From a bacterium (GTDB lineage Bacteria > Bacillota > Clostridia > Lachnospirales > Lachnospiraceae): a stretch of DNA of 33,954 bases. Within the stretch, counting starts at the first letter, position 1. Every line of letters begins with the position of its first letter. The translations under genes were made by a program, and so were the position numbers. The stretch lies in the NCBI GenBank assembly GCA_029012425.1, contig JAQXMB010000148.1:1-33954 (forward strand). The letters are read 5' to 3'. This document shows, one piece after another, positions 17,049 to 25,446 of this stretch. A model generated the notes under the pieces. It did no database searches and was not told the DNA's origin. It was given only the letters and a program-made list of their open reading frames with translations.

Positions 17049-18895
17049 TGGCACAGACACATACAAGACCGAGACGAGGACCGGTAGGCGGACCCGGACA
17101 CGGCCCTGGAGCTCCCGTAGAGAAGGCAAAAAATTTTAAGGGAACCATGAAAAAGCTGCTCGTATATATGGGTAGTTATAAGATTGCATTATTTGCAATT
17201 GTTTTATTTGCTGTGGCAAGCACCGTATTCAATGTAATTGGGCCCAAGATATTAAGCAAGGCGACAACCGAATTATTCAATGGACTCATCAGCAAGTTGT
17301 CCGGAGGAACCGGTATTGATTTCGGAAAAATCGGTCGGATATTAATTTTCATGCTTTGCATCTACGGGGTAAGTTCGCTCTTTTCGTTTATTCAGGGATG
17401 GATCATGACGGATATTGCTCAGAAGCTGACTTTCCGCATGAGAAAAGAAATATCAGAAAAGATTAACCGTATGCCCATGAAGTACTTTGAGTCACGCACG
17501 GTTGGAGAAGTGCTTTCCCGTATCACCAATGATGTGGATACCATGGGAATGAGCTTTAATCAGTCGATTACACCGCTTATTACATCGGTGACAACGATCA
17601 TCGGCGTGTTTATCATGATGCTTACCATCAGCCCGCTCATGACGCTGATCGCGCTTGTTATTCTGCCAATTTCAATGTTTCTGATGTTACTTGTTATGAA
17701 GTTTTCTCAGAAACAGTTTAAGGATCATCAGGAATACCTTGGTCAGGTGAATGGACAGGTGGAGGAAAGCTTCTCGGGACATATGGTAATCAAGGCTTTC
17801 AATCGTGAGGGTAATGTAAAAAAGACTTTTGATGAGACAAATGAGAAGCTGTATGAGTCTGCATGGAAATCGCAGTTTTTCTCAGGAATGATGCAACCGA
17901 TTATGGTTTTTGTCGGAAATCTCGGTTATGTGGCGGTTGCCATTTCCGGAAGTATGCTTGCAGCAAAACGGGTGATTGAGGTCGGAGATATTCAGGCATT
18001 TATTCAGTATGTGCGTAATTTTACGCAGCCCATTACACAGATGGCACAGATTTCCAATATGTTCCAGTCGATGGCAGCAGCGGCAGAGCGCGTATTTGAA
18101 TTCCTTGAAGAGGAAGAAGAGAGTGCGGTTGCAGAACATCCGGTCAGCGTGACGAAGGTCGCAGGCAATGTCACCTTTGACCATGTACAGTTTGGATATA
18201 AGCCGGAGCAGATAATTATTCATGATTTCTGCAGCGAGGTGAAAGCGGGACAGACTGTTGCGATTGTTGGACCTACCGGTGCAGGAAAAACAACGATGGT
18301 GAAGCTGCTCATGCGGTTTTACAATGTCAACAAGGGAGCAATCTATGTTGATGGCATGAATATTCAGGATTTTAATCGCGATGATCTGCGTTCTCAGTTT
18401 GGAATGGTGCTTCAGGATACCTGGCTGTTTAAGGGAACCATCATGGAAAATATCCGTTACGGCAGACTGGATGCAACGGATGAGGAGGTCATTGCAGCCG
18501 CAAAGGCAGCACATGCACATCGCTTTATTCAGACACTGCCGGGTGGTTATCAGATGGAGTTGAATGAGGAAGCAAGCAATGTTTCTCAGGGACAAAAACA
18601 GCTGCTTACGATTGCCAGAGCAATTCTTGCAGATAATCCGATTATGATTCTGGATGAGGCAACAAGCTCTGTCGATACGAGAACCGAGCAGCGAATCCAA
18701 AAGGCGATGGATAACCTGATGAGAGGAAGAACCAGCTTTGTGATTGCACATCGCCTGTCCACCATCAAGAACGCAGATTTGATTCTGGTTATGAAGGATG
18801 GAGATATCATTGAGCAGGGAACGCATGACGAGTTACTTGCACAGAATGGCTTCTATGCAGAACTGTATCTCAGTCAGTTTGAAAAAGCAGTATAA
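17048..18895 (+). CDS. ABC exporter half-transporter with consensus ATPase residues (subunit B of a heterodimer)
   Basis: A 615-residue type I exporter half. After a Pro/Gly/Arg-rich tail of about 30 residues (PRRGPVGGPGHGPG) come six membrane helices and a nucleotide-binding domain with Walker A GPTGAGKTT (408-416), Walker B ILDE with the catalytic E537, and switch H568. The signature is VSQGQ (512-516) instead of LSGGQ. The weak signature pairs with the degenerate Walker site of the upstream subunit, and its good Walker site pairs with the upstream VSGGQ, so the two proteins should form one obligate heterodimer. ATG 17048 is preferred to TTG 17045. GGGGG at 17034-17038 is the ribosome binding site, and TGATG couples the genes. 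Confidence 0.93.
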   Translation: MAQTHTRPRRGPVGGPGHGPGAPVEKAKNFKGTMKKLLVYMGSYKIALFAIVLFAVASTVFNVIGPKILSKATTELFNGLISKLSGGTGIDFGKIGRILIFMLCIYGVSSLFSFIQGWIMTDIAQKLTFRMRKEISEKINRMPMKYFESRTVGEVLSRITNDVDTMGMSFNQSITPLITSVTTIIGVFIMMLTISPLMTLIALVILPISMFLMLLVMKFSQKQFKDHQEYLGQVNGQVEESFSGHMVIKAFNREGNVKKTFDETNEKLYESAWKSQFFSGMMQPIMVFVGNLGYVAVAISGSMLAAKRVIEVGDIQAFIQYVRNFTQPITQMAQISNMFQSMAAAAERVFEFLEEEEESAVAEHPVSVTKVAGNVTFDHVQFGYKPEQIIIHDFCSEVKAGQTVAIVGPTGAGKTTMVKLLMRFYNVNKGAIYVDGMNIQDFNRDDLRSQFGMVLQDTWLFKGTIMENIRYGRLDATDEEVIAAAKAAHAHRFIQTLPGGYQMELNEEASNVSQGQKQLLTIARAILADNPIMILDEATSSVDTRTEQRIQKAMDNLMRGRTSFVIAHRLSTIKNADLILVMKDGDIIEQGTHDELLAQNGFYAELYLSQFEKAV

Positions 18896-18908
18896 GTTTT
18901 GGACAGCA

Positions 18909-18939
18909 AAAAAGGGATGTCATTTCGACATCCCTTTTT
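18909..18939. terminator. Bidirectional rho-independent terminator
   Basis: AAAAAGGGATGTC (18909-18921) pairs perfectly with GACATCCCTTTTT (18927-18939) around a 5-base loop. A-tract and T-tract flank the stem, so it works in both directions. It serves the exporter operon on the plus strand and argG on the minus strand, whose stop codon is at 18955-18957. Confidence 0.92.
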
Positions 18940-18954
18940 CTGTAGGTATCATCA

Positions 18955-20172
18955 TTATTTTCCTTCAACTTCCTGCATCTTCATTGCACGAACCTTGGAG
19001 GGCAGACCAAACAGAGTGATAAATCCCTGTGCATCATGATGATCGTAAAGATCACCGGTTGTGAAGCTTGCTAAAGATTCATTGTACAGGGAGTACGGAG
19101 AAGTAGTTCCGGCTTTGATGATATTACCCTTGTAGAGCTTAAACTTTACTTCACCGGTTACATATTTCTGTGTAGACTCGATGAATGCCTGAGTTGCCTC
19201 GCGTAAGGGTGTAAACCATTTTCCTTCGTAAACAATCTGAGCAAGCTTGCTTCCCATCTCAAGCTTTGCTGCCATTGTCTCACGATCAAGGATTAACTCT
19301 TCAAGCTGATCGTGTGCTTCCATAAGAATCGTACCACCGGGAGTCTCATAGACGCCACGGCTCTTCATACCAACGACACGGTTCTCAACGATATCAACAA
19401 TTCCGATACCATGCTTTCCGCCGAGACGGTTTAACTCACGGATAATATCCGATACCTTCATCTCTTTTCCGTTAACAGATTTCGGTACACCGGCCTCGAA
19501 GGTCATGGTAACATACTCGCCTTCTTCGGGAGCCTTCTCAGGAGTAGTGCCAAGTACAAGCAGATGATCAAAGTTCGGCTCGTTTGCAGGATCCTCAAGC
19601 TCTAAGCCCTCATGGCTGATGTGCCATAAATTACGGTCACGGCTGTAGCTGCTGTCAGCAGAGAACGGAAGATCAATGCCATGTGCCTTGCAGTACGCAA
19701 TCTCAGACTCACGGGAATCCATGGTCCACTTGTCATCACGCCATGCAGCGATAATCTTAAGATCGGGAGCAAGTGCCTTGATACCAAGCTCGAAACGAAT
19801 CTGATCATTACCCTTACCGGTAGCACCGTGGCAAATAGCAGTAGCGCCTTCTTTTCTTGCAACCTCAACGAGACGCTTGGCAATTCCGGGACGGGCCATG
19901 GAAGTTCCGAGTAAGTATTTGTGCTCATATACGCTGCTTCCCATGACACAGGGAACGATGTACTCGTCACAGAATTCATCCGTGATGTCTTCAATATATA
20001 ATTTCGAAGCACCTGAGAGCTTTGCACGCTCTTCAAGACCGTCAAGCTCTTCTTCCTGTCCACAGTCGATGCAGCAGCAGATGACATCATAATCATAGTT
20101 CTCTTTTAACCAGGGGATGATAGCGGTTGTATCCAATCCACCTGAGTACGCTAATATTACTTTTTCTTTCAT
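18955..20172 (-). CDS. argG: Argininosuccinate synthase
   Basis: A 405-residue ArgG that joins citrulline and aspartate with ATP to make argininosuccinate, the seventh step of arginine synthesis. The N-terminal PP-loop AYSGGLDTTAII, the DVICCCIDCGQ strand, CHGATGKGNDQIRFE, FSADSSYSRDRNLWHIS (citrulline/aspartate pocket) and EPNFDHLLV are all intact, and the length is normal. The ATG is preceded by AAAGGA. It is transcribed away from argC, and the two share a control region with candidate ArgR sites. argH, which usually accompanies argG, is not in this window. Confidence 0.97.
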   Translation of the reverse strand: MKEKVILAYSGGLDTTAIIPWLKENYDYDVICCCIDCGQEEELDGLEERAKLSGASKLYIEDITDEFCDEYIVPCVMGSSVYEHKYLLGTSMARPGIAKRLVEVARKEGATAICHGATGKGNDQIRFELGIKALAPDLKIIAAWRDDKWTMDSRESEIAYCKAHGIDLPFSADSSYSRDRNLWHISHEGLELEDPANEPNFDHLLVLGTTPEKAPEEGEYVTMTFEAGVPKSVNGKEMKVSDIIRELNRLGGKHGIGIVDIVENRVVGMKSRGVYETPGGTILMEAHDQLEELILDRETMAAKLEMGSKLAQIVYEGKWFTPLREATQAFIESTQKYVTGEVKFKLYKGNIIKAGTTSPYSLYNESLASFTTGDLYDHHDAQGFITLFGLPSKVRAMKMQEVEGK

Positions 20173-20214
20173 GGTGAAATAATCCTTTCTTCGTTCTTAT
20201 TATTAACTGTTACC

Positions 20215-20243
20215 ATCATACAACTTTTTTTTAAACACTGCAA
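20215..20243 (-). promoter_or_regulatory. argG promoter (sigma-A-like)
   Basis: On the minus strand, TTGCAG (20238-20243) and TATGAT (20215-20220) are separated by exactly 17 bases. The predicted start of transcription is near 20208, about 35 bases before the argG ATG. The phased elements of the candidate ArgR operator begin 10 bases upstream of its -35. Confidence 0.7.
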
Positions 20244-20252
20244 CTGAAAAAA

Positions 20253-20311
20253 TATGCAAAAGAAATGCATAAAACAAGCATTATATGTATAAATATGCAT
20301 AAATTATGTAA
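20253..20311. promoter_or_regulatory. Candidate ArgR operator: six phased ATGCAT-like elements between argG and argC
   Basis: Hexamers related to ATGCAT start at 20254 (ATGCAA), 20265 (ATGCAT), 20276 (AAGCAT), 20285 (ATGTAT), 20295 (ATGCAT) and 20306 (ATGTAA). The steps are 11, 11, 9, 10 and 11 bases, close to one helical turn each. TATGTATA-AA-TATGCATA (20284-20301) is an 18-base near-palindrome, the length of an ARG box. ArgR hexamers bind tandem ARG boxes in this way, so this is a likely arginine-responsive operator for both divergent promoters. The identity of the regulator is inferred. Confidence 0.6.
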
Positions 20312-20327
20312 AAAAATAAGAAAAGAC

Positions 20328-20356
20328 TTTACCTTTGGAGAAATAAGTATTACTAT
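20328..20356 (+). promoter_or_regulatory. argC operon promoter (sigma-A-like)
   Basis: TTTACC (20328-20333) and TACTAT (20351-20356) with a 17-base spacer. The expected start of transcription is near 20363, just before a leader hairpin, about 50 bases upstream of the argC ATG. It should drive argC-GNAT-argJ-argB-argD. Confidence 0.6.
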
Positions 20357-20364
20357 ATGAAAGT

Positions 20365-20396
20365 GACCATTCCCTGGTGGAGAAAAACGGATGGTC
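20365..20396 (+). other. Hairpin in the argC leader
   Basis: GACCATTC (20365-20372) pairs with GGATGGTC (20389-20396), eight pairs with one G-U wobble, around a 16-base loop containing CCTGGTGG. It is followed at once by AAAGGAG, the argC ribosome binding site. It lacks a T-tract, so it is not a terminator. I do not see T-box elements. A role in mRNA stability or translation is possible. Confidence 0.35.
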
Positions 20397-20412
20397 GAAA
20401 GGAGATATGATT

Positions 20413-21471
20413 ATGATTAAAGCAGGTATTATCGGAGCAACCGGATATGCAGGTGGAGAGCTGGTTCGTATTTTGCTCAGACACCCTGAAGTAGAGATTA
20501 AGTGGTATGGATCACGAAGTTATATTGATGAGAAATATGCAAGCGTATACCGAAATATGTTCCGACTGGTGGAAGATACCTGTTTGGATGATAATATTGA
20601 ACAACTTGCGGATGAGGTGGATGTTATTTTTACAGCAACTCCGCAGGGATATCTCGGAGGCATTCTTACGGAAGAATTATTAAAGAAAGTAAAGTTTGTG
20701 GATTTAAGTGCGGATTATAGAATCAAGGATGTTGCCGTGTATGAGAAATGGTATCAGATTACACATCAGTCACCGCAGTTAATTGAGCAGGCCGTATACG
20801 GACTGTGCGAGATAAATCGCAACCTGATTCATGAGAACACAAGATTGATTGCCAATCCCGGCTGCTATACAACCTGTTCAATTTTGACCGCATACCCTCT
20901 GATTAAGGAAGGTTTGATTGATCCGCATACATTGATTGTTGATGCAAAAAGCGGAACCTCGGGAGCCGGTCGTGGCGCGAAAGTGGCAAATTTATTCTGT
21001 GAAGTGAACGAGAATATCAAAGCGTACGGTGTGACGACACATCGTCATACACCTGAGATCGAGGAACAGCTTGGCTACGCAGCAGGCGAGCCGGTTGCAA
21101 TTACCTTTACACCGCACCTTGTTCCGATGAATCGGGGAATTCTTGTTACAGAGTATGCTTCTTTGCTGAAGAAGGCAGACGGAAGCTATCCAACCGCTGA
21201 AGAGATTCGGGCAGCATATGAGAAACACTTTGGAAATGAGTATTTTATTCGTCTTCTTCCCGAGGGTCAGTGCCCTGAGACAAAATGGGTGGAGGGAAGT
21301 AACTTTGTTGATATCGGTTTTGCTGTTGAGGAGCGTACCGGAAGAGTGATTATGATGGGTGCACTGGATAATCTGGTAAAGGGAGCTGCCGGTCAGGCAG
21401 TACAGAATATGAACCTGTTGTTTGGTCTCGATGAGAAGAAAGGACTTGAACTGGTTCCCTGTTTCCCGTAA
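20413..21471 (+). CDS. argC: N-acetyl-gamma-glutamyl-phosphate reductase
   Basis: A 352-residue ArgC of the long type. It reduces N-acetylglutamyl phosphate to the semialdehyde with NADPH, the third step of arginine synthesis. Visible features are the nucleotide-binding GATGYAGGELVRIL at the N-terminus, the catalytic Cys151 in NPGCYTT, DAKSGTSGAGR, HRHTPEIEEQLG and the TPHLVPMNRGI motif. An open frame reaches back to a GTG at 20377. The ATG at 20413 is preferred because AAAGGAG ends 8 bases upstream and the protein then starts at the usual MIKAGIIGATGYAG. It is the first gene of a five-gene operon. Confidence 0.96.
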   Translation: MIKAGIIGATGYAGGELVRILLRHPEVEIKWYGSRSYIDEKYASVYRNMFRLVEDTCLDDNIEQLADEVDVIFTATPQGYLGGILTEELLKKVKFVDLSADYRIKDVAVYEKWYQITHQSPQLIEQAVYGLCEINRNLIHENTRLIANPGCYTTCSILTAYPLIKEGLIDPHTLIVDAKSGTSGAGRGAKVANLFCEVNENIKAYGVTTHRHTPEIEEQLGYAAGEPVAITFTPHLVPMNRGILVTEYASLLKKADGSYPTAEEIRAAYEKHFGNEYFIRLLPEGQCPETKWVEGSNFVDIGFAVEERTGRVIMMGALDNLVKGAAGQAVQNMNLLFGLDEKKGLELVPCFP

Positions 21472-21492
21472 GAGATGGAGGAAGAATATATA

Positions 21493-21951
21493 ATGAAAGA
21501 AACATTTCAAATTCGTCAGATGACAGAAGCTGATTATGAAAAAGTATATGAGCTTTGGATGACAATTAAAGGCTTGGGCATGCGGAGCATGGATGATTCG
21601 AAAGAGGGCGTGACGCGTTTTATTCGACGGAATCCGACGACCAGTATGGTTGCAACAGACGGCGAGCGTATTGTTGGCGCAATCCTTTGTGGGCATGATG
21701 GCCGAAGAGGATGCTTCTATCATGTGTGTGTACATAATGATTACCGCATGCACGGAATTGGAAAAAGCATGGCGGTTGCATGTATGAAGGAGCTTCAGAA
21801 GGAGCAGATCAACAAGGTCTGCCTGGTTGCATTCAAGAGTAATGAGGTCGGAAACCGGTTTTGGAAAAGTGTCGGATGGACTTTCCGCGAGGATTTGAAC
21901 TACTATGATTTTACACTGAATGATGAGAATATCACGCAGTTTAATAAATAG
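21493..21951 (+). CDS. GNAT family N-acetyltransferase inside the arginine operon
   Basis: A 152-residue single-domain GNAT enzyme. The N-terminal beta-alpha unit FQIRQMTEADYEKVYELW, the strand RIVGAILCG, the acetyl-CoA binding motif A (VHNDYRMHGIGKSMAVACM, with the R/Q-x-x-G-x-G/A core MHGIGK) and the late VAFKSNEVGNRFWKSVGW segment give a complete fold. It resembles YpeA-like acetyltransferases. Because it lies between argC and argJ, it may supply or prime N-acetylglutamate, but protein or small-molecule acetylation is equally possible. ATG 21493 is chosen with GGAGG at 21477-21481 as the binding site. An in-frame ATG at 21475 has none. Confidence 0.85.
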   Translation: MKETFQIRQMTEADYEKVYELWMTIKGLGMRSMDDSKEGVTRFIRRNPTTSMVATDGERIVGAILCGHDGRRGCFYHVCVHNDYRMHGIGKSMAVACMKELQKEQINKVCLVAFKSNEVGNRFWKSVGWTFREDLNYYDFTLNDENITQFNK

Positions 21952-21966
21952 AAGGAGGATGAGACG

Positions 21967-23190
21967 ATGAAAAAGATTGATGGCGGAGTAACCGCGGCAA
22001 AAGGATATCAGGCAGCTGCAACCGCGGCAGAGATTAAGTATAAAAACAGAACAGATATGGCAATGGTTTTCAGTGAGGTTCCGGCAACTGTAGCGGGAAC
22101 ATTTACAACCAATGTGTTTAAGGCAGCACCTGTTATCTGGGATCGAAATATTGTAAAAGGAAAAGGGACTGCTCAGGCAGTAGTGGTAAACTCAGGCATT
22201 GCCAATGCATGTACCGGAGAAGAGGGAGACCGTTACTGTAAGCTCACCGCTGATGCGGCCGCACAGGCACTTGGAATTGCAACCGACGATGTGCTTCTCG
22301 GCTCTACCGGTGTCATCGGTATGCAGCTCCCCATTGACAGAATGCAGGCGGGAGCAAAGAAGCTTGCAACGCTTCTTAAAAGTGGAATTGAGGCGGGCAG
22401 CGAGGCTGCACAGGCAATTATGACGACAGACACCCACAAAAAGGAAGTGGCTTTTGAAATTGAAATCGATGGAAAAACGGTGACGGTCGGTGGTATGGCA
22501 AAGGGTTCCGGAATGATTCATCCGAATATGTGCACGATGCTGGCGTATGTGACTACAGATGCGGCAATCACACATGAGATGCTTCAGAAAGCAGTAAGCG
22601 AAATTGTTGTCGACAGCTTTAACATGATTTCTGTGGATGGAGACACCAGCACCAACGATACTTTGCTTGTTCTTGCCAATGGAATGGCGGGAAATGAGAT
22701 GATTACAAAAGAGGATGCCTCCTATGAAAAACTGTATGAAGCACTTTGCGCGGTTTGTACATGCCTTGCGAAAGAGATGGCAGCAGACGGGGAAGGTGCA
22801 ACCAAGTTGATGGAGTCAATCGTAGAGGGTGCTGACACAAAGGAAAATGCGAGAATCCTTGCAAAGTCAGTTGTCTGTTCGAGTCTTTCAAAAGCTGCAA
22901 TGTACGGTTGTGATGCAAACTGGGGAAGAGAACTATGTGCACTCGGATACTCCGGTGTCGCGTTTGATCCGATGAAGGTTGAGATGTCCTTTAAGAGTGG
23001 AGAAAAAGAGATTCTCATTTTTAAGGATGGCGCAGGCGCGCCCTACGACGAAGAGGAGGCATCAAAGCTTTTGGCGAATGACCATGTACAGATTATTTCA
23101 AAGATGAACATGGGCTCAGAGCGTGCAATTGCCTGGGGCTGTGATCTCACCTATGATTATGTGAAAATCAATGCGGATTATCGTTCATAA
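21967..23190 (+). CDS. argJ: Bifunctional glutamate N-acetyltransferase / N-acetylornithine acetyltransferase
   Basis: A 407-residue ArgJ that transfers the acetyl group from N-acetylornithine to glutamate, closing the cyclic arginine pathway. Bifunctional forms can also use acetyl-CoA. The precursor cleaves itself before a Thr that becomes the nucleophile. Here the site is in KGSGMIHPNMCTML, between Cys189 and Thr190; many homologues have Ala-Thr. Other conserved strings are TTNVFKAAPV, VVNSGIANACTG, STGVIG, VDGDTSTNDT and the C-terminal GRELCALGYSG. AGGAGG at 21953-21958 lies 8 bases before the ATG. With ArgJ present, no separate ArgE deacetylase is needed. Confidence 0.96.
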   Translation: MKKIDGGVTAAKGYQAAATAAEIKYKNRTDMAMVFSEVPATVAGTFTTNVFKAAPVIWDRNIVKGKGTAQAVVVNSGIANACTGEEGDRYCKLTADAAAQALGIATDDVLLGSTGVIGMQLPIDRMQAGAKKLATLLKSGIEAGSEAAQAIMTTDTHKKEVAFEIEIDGKTVTVGGMAKGSGMIHPNMCTMLAYVTTDAAITHEMLQKAVSEIVVDSFNMISVDGDTSTNDTLLVLANGMAGNEMITKEDASYEKLYEALCAVCTCLAKEMAADGEGATKLMESIVEGADTKENARILAKSVVCSSLSKAAMYGCDANWGRELCALGYSGVAFDPMKVEMSFKSGEKEILIFKDGAGAPYDEEEASKLLANDHVQIISKMNMGSERAIAWGCDLTYDYVKINADYRS

Positions 23191-23259
23191 GATGGAAAAA
23201 GATTGATTTTGGAAAAAACAGATAATGATAATTACTGTCAGGAAAGGATGCAGATAAAG

Positions 23260-24153
23260 ATGGAAAATATGGATGATATTTTACAGAAAGCGCAGGTCTT
23301 GGTAGAGGCATTGCCGTATATACAACGATTTAACCGCAAGATTATTGTTGTGAAATACGGCGGAAGCGCAATGGTGGATGAGGAATTAAAAAAGAGTGTG
23401 ATTCAGGATGTGGTACTGCTAAAGCTCGTAGGCTTTAAGCCGATTATCGTTCACGGCGGGGGCAAGGAAATCAGTAAGTGGGTTGGAAAAGTTGGCATGG
23501 AGCCTCGTTTTGTAAATGGCTTCCGCGTGACAGATGAGCCTACCATGGAAATTGCTGAGATGGTACTGAACAAAGTGAACAAATCACTCGTCCAGATGGT
23601 TCAGCAGCTTGGTGTTATGGGTGTAGGAGTTACCGGAAAAGACGGAGGGCTTCTGAAAGTAGAGAAGAAGTATTCGAACGGCGAGGATATCGGATTTGTC
23701 GGAGAGATTACCGAGGTGAATCCGAAAATCTTATATGATTTGTTAGAGAAAGATTTTCTTCCGATTGTTGCCCCGATTGGAATGGATGATAATTATCAGA
23801 CCTACAATATCAACGCCGACGATGCCGCATGTGCAATTGCAAAGGCAGTTAATGCAGAAAAGCTGGCATTTCTATCTGATATCGAAGGAGTTTATCGTGA
23901 TCCGGAGGACCGAAGCACGCTGATTTCAGAATTACATCTGGACGAAGCTCGTAAGCTGATTGAGGAAGGATTTATCGGCGGAGGAATGCTTCCGAAGCTC
24001 AACAACTGTATTGAGGCGATGGAGGAGGGTGTTTCACGCGTACATATTCTTGACGGGCGAATCGCACACTGCCTGTTGCTTGAGATTTTCACAAACAAGG
24101 GAGTCGGAACCGCCATCTTAGGAGAAAAGGAGCAGAAATACTACCATGAATAA
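23260..24153 (+). CDS. argB: Acetylglutamate kinase (arginine-sensitive type)
   Basis: A 297-residue NAGK that phosphorylates N-acetylglutamate, the second and usually controlling step of arginine synthesis. The amino acid kinase fold is shown by [20 protein letters not shown], the [10 protein letters not shown] loop, [13 protein letters not shown] and LSDIEGVY. A mobile N-terminal helix ([15 protein letters not shown]) and the C-terminal [23 protein letters not shown] signature are hallmarks of hexameric NAGKs inhibited by arginine, so feedback control is likely. The open frame extends back to a TTG at 23203. ATG 23260 gives the usual family start, with GGAAAGG (23241-23247) 12 bases upstream. 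ATG 23248 is the main alternative. The stop overlaps argD by 8 bases. Confidence 0.95.
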   Translation: MENMDDILQKAQVLVEALPYIQRFNRKIIVVKYGGSAMVDEELKKSVIQDVVLLKLVGFKPIIVHGGGKEISKWVGKVGMEPRFVNGFRVTDEPTMEIAEMVLNKVNKSLVQMVQQLGVMGVGVTGKDGGLLKVEKKYSNGEDIGFVGEITEVNPKILYDLLEKDFLPIVAPIGMDDNYQTYNINADDAACAIAKAVNAEKLAFLSDIEGVYRDPEDRSTLISELHLDEARKLIEEGFIGGGMLPKLNNCIEAMEEGVSRVHILDGRIAHCLLLEIFTNKGVGTAILGEKEQKYYHE

Positions 24154-25339
24154 AAACGAGACAATTCTTCAGGCAAATGATGCGCTGCTTCATGTATACA
24201 ATCGGTTTCCGTTGGTACTTGATCATGGAGACGGCGTATATCTGTATGACACAGACGGAAAAGAATATTTAGATTTTGCATCCGGAATTGCAGTTATGGC
24301 ATTCGGATATAATCATAAAGAGTATAATGATGCGTTGAAGGCACAGATTGATAAGCTGCTTCACACCTCAAATTTGTACTACAACGAACCTGTGATTCGT
24401 GCTGCGAAGGAGCTTGAAAAAATCAGTGGCATGGATCGTGTGTTTTTTACGAACAGCGGCGCAGAGGCAATTGAAGGTGCAATCAAGACAGCAAAGAAGT
24501 ATGCCTATACGCGTGACGGACATGGCGGACATGAGATTATCGCGATGAATCACAGTTTCCATGGCCGCACGATCGGAGCACTTTCCGTGACAGGAAACGA
24601 GCATTACAGAGAACCGTTTAATCCGTTGATGCCGGGTGTGAAATTTGCAGATTTCAACGATTTTGAGAGTGTCGAGGCACTTGTCAATGAAAACACCTGT
24701 GCAATCATTTTTGAGACGATTCAGGGCGAAGGCGGAATATATCCGGCAACTGAGGAATTTATGAAAAAGGTGCGTGCACTTTGTGATGAAAAGGATATTC
24801 TGTTGATTCTTGATGAGATTCAGTGTGGAATGGGACGAAGCGGTCATATGTTTGCATGGCAGGGCTATGGCGTAAAACCCGATATCATGACAAGTGCAAA
24901 GGCTTTGGGCTGCGGTGTTCCGGTTGGTGCATTCTTAATGACACAGCGTGTTGCTGATGCGTCTTTAGTGCCCGGAGATCACGGAACTACTTACGGCGGA
25001 AACCCGTTTGTCGGAGCTGCTGTCGAGAAGGTGCTTGAGCTGATGGAACGAGAGCATATCACAGCACATGTGCAGAAGATAGGAGCCTTTCTTGGCGAGA
25101 AATTAGATGAGCTTGTAGAGAAATACGATTGCTTAAGTGCACATCGCGGTGTCGGCCTGATGCATGGTCTGGTATGCAACAAAAAGGTTGGTGAAATCTC
25201 AGCGAAAGCGTTGGAAAAAGGCTTGATTGTAATTACCGCAGGAAGCGATGTCCTTCGTTTTGTACCTCCGCTTATCATTGAGGAAAAGCATGTAGATGAG
25301 ATGATTGCAAAGTTATCAGAAGTACTTGATGAAATCTGA
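24146..25339 (+). CDS. argD: Acetylornithine aminotransferase
   Basis: A 397-residue class III PLP aminotransferase that makes N-acetylornithine from the semialdehyde with glutamate as donor. Seen in order: [66 protein letters not shown] and the PLP Lys252 in [15 protein letters not shown], followed by HGTTYGGNP. Length and motifs are those of ArgD. Related ornithine or succinylornithine transaminases cannot be told apart by eye, but operon context settles the call. Its ATG lies inside the last codons of argB. No clear terminator follows within the 107 bases before comEA. Confidence 0.95.
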   Translation: MNKNETILQANDALLHVYNRFPLVLDHGDGVYLYDTDGKEYLDFASGIAVMAFGYNHKEYNDALKAQIDKLLHTSNLYYNEPVIRAAKELEKISGMDRVFFTNSGAEAIEGAIKTAKKYAYTRDGHGGHEIIAMNHSFHGRTIGALSVTGNEHYREPFNPLMPGVKFADFNDFESVEALVNENTCAIIFETIQGEGGIYPATEEFMKKVRALCDEKDILLILDEIQCGMGRSGHMFAWQGYGVKPDIMTSAKALGCGVPVGAFLMTQRVADASLVPGDHGTTYGGNPFVGAAVEKVLELMEREHITAHVQKIGAFLGEKLDELVEKYDCLSAHRGVGLMHGLVCNKKVGEISAKALEKGLIVITAGSDVLRFVPPLIIEEKHVDEMIAKLSEVLDEI

Positions 25340-25359
25340 TGGAAACCGTGAAACGGGTA

Positions 25360-25388
25360 TTGTAATATCGTTTGGATTTCGATAAAAT
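25360..25388 (+). promoter_or_regulatory. Promoter of the comEA-comEC operon (sigma-A-like)
   Basis: TTGTAA (25360-25365) and TAAAAT (25383-25388) with a 17-base spacer. The expected transcript start is near 25395, about 52 bases before the comEA ATG. No recognisable competence-type box is visible. Confidence 0.6.
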
Positions 25389-25446
25389 ATAAATAGCGCT
25401 TTTAGAACTCTGCCCGAGGTCTTTTGGAGACTGAAAGGAGCAGAAG

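Noticed and set aside
17882-18826. A 314-codon open frame on the minus strand inside the second exporter gene
   Set aside because: It lies wholly opposite a strongly supported ABC exporter gene, has a Cys/His/Asn-rich composition typical of antisense shadows, and has no family resemblance.
20341-20412. A T-box or other riboswitch in the argC leader
   Set aside because: Only one short hairpin is present and the leader is about 50 bases. There is no T-box bulge sequence or antiterminator/terminator pair.
20992-21753. A 253-codon minus-strand open frame across argC and the GNAT gene
   Set aside because: It crosses two well-supported genes and their junction, lacks a credible ribosome binding site, and shows no recognisable motif.
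25340-25446. A terminator between argD and comEA
   Set aside because: The best stem (CCGT/ACGG) has only four pairs and no T-tract. Read-through from the arg operon is possible, but a promoter at 25360 is clearer.
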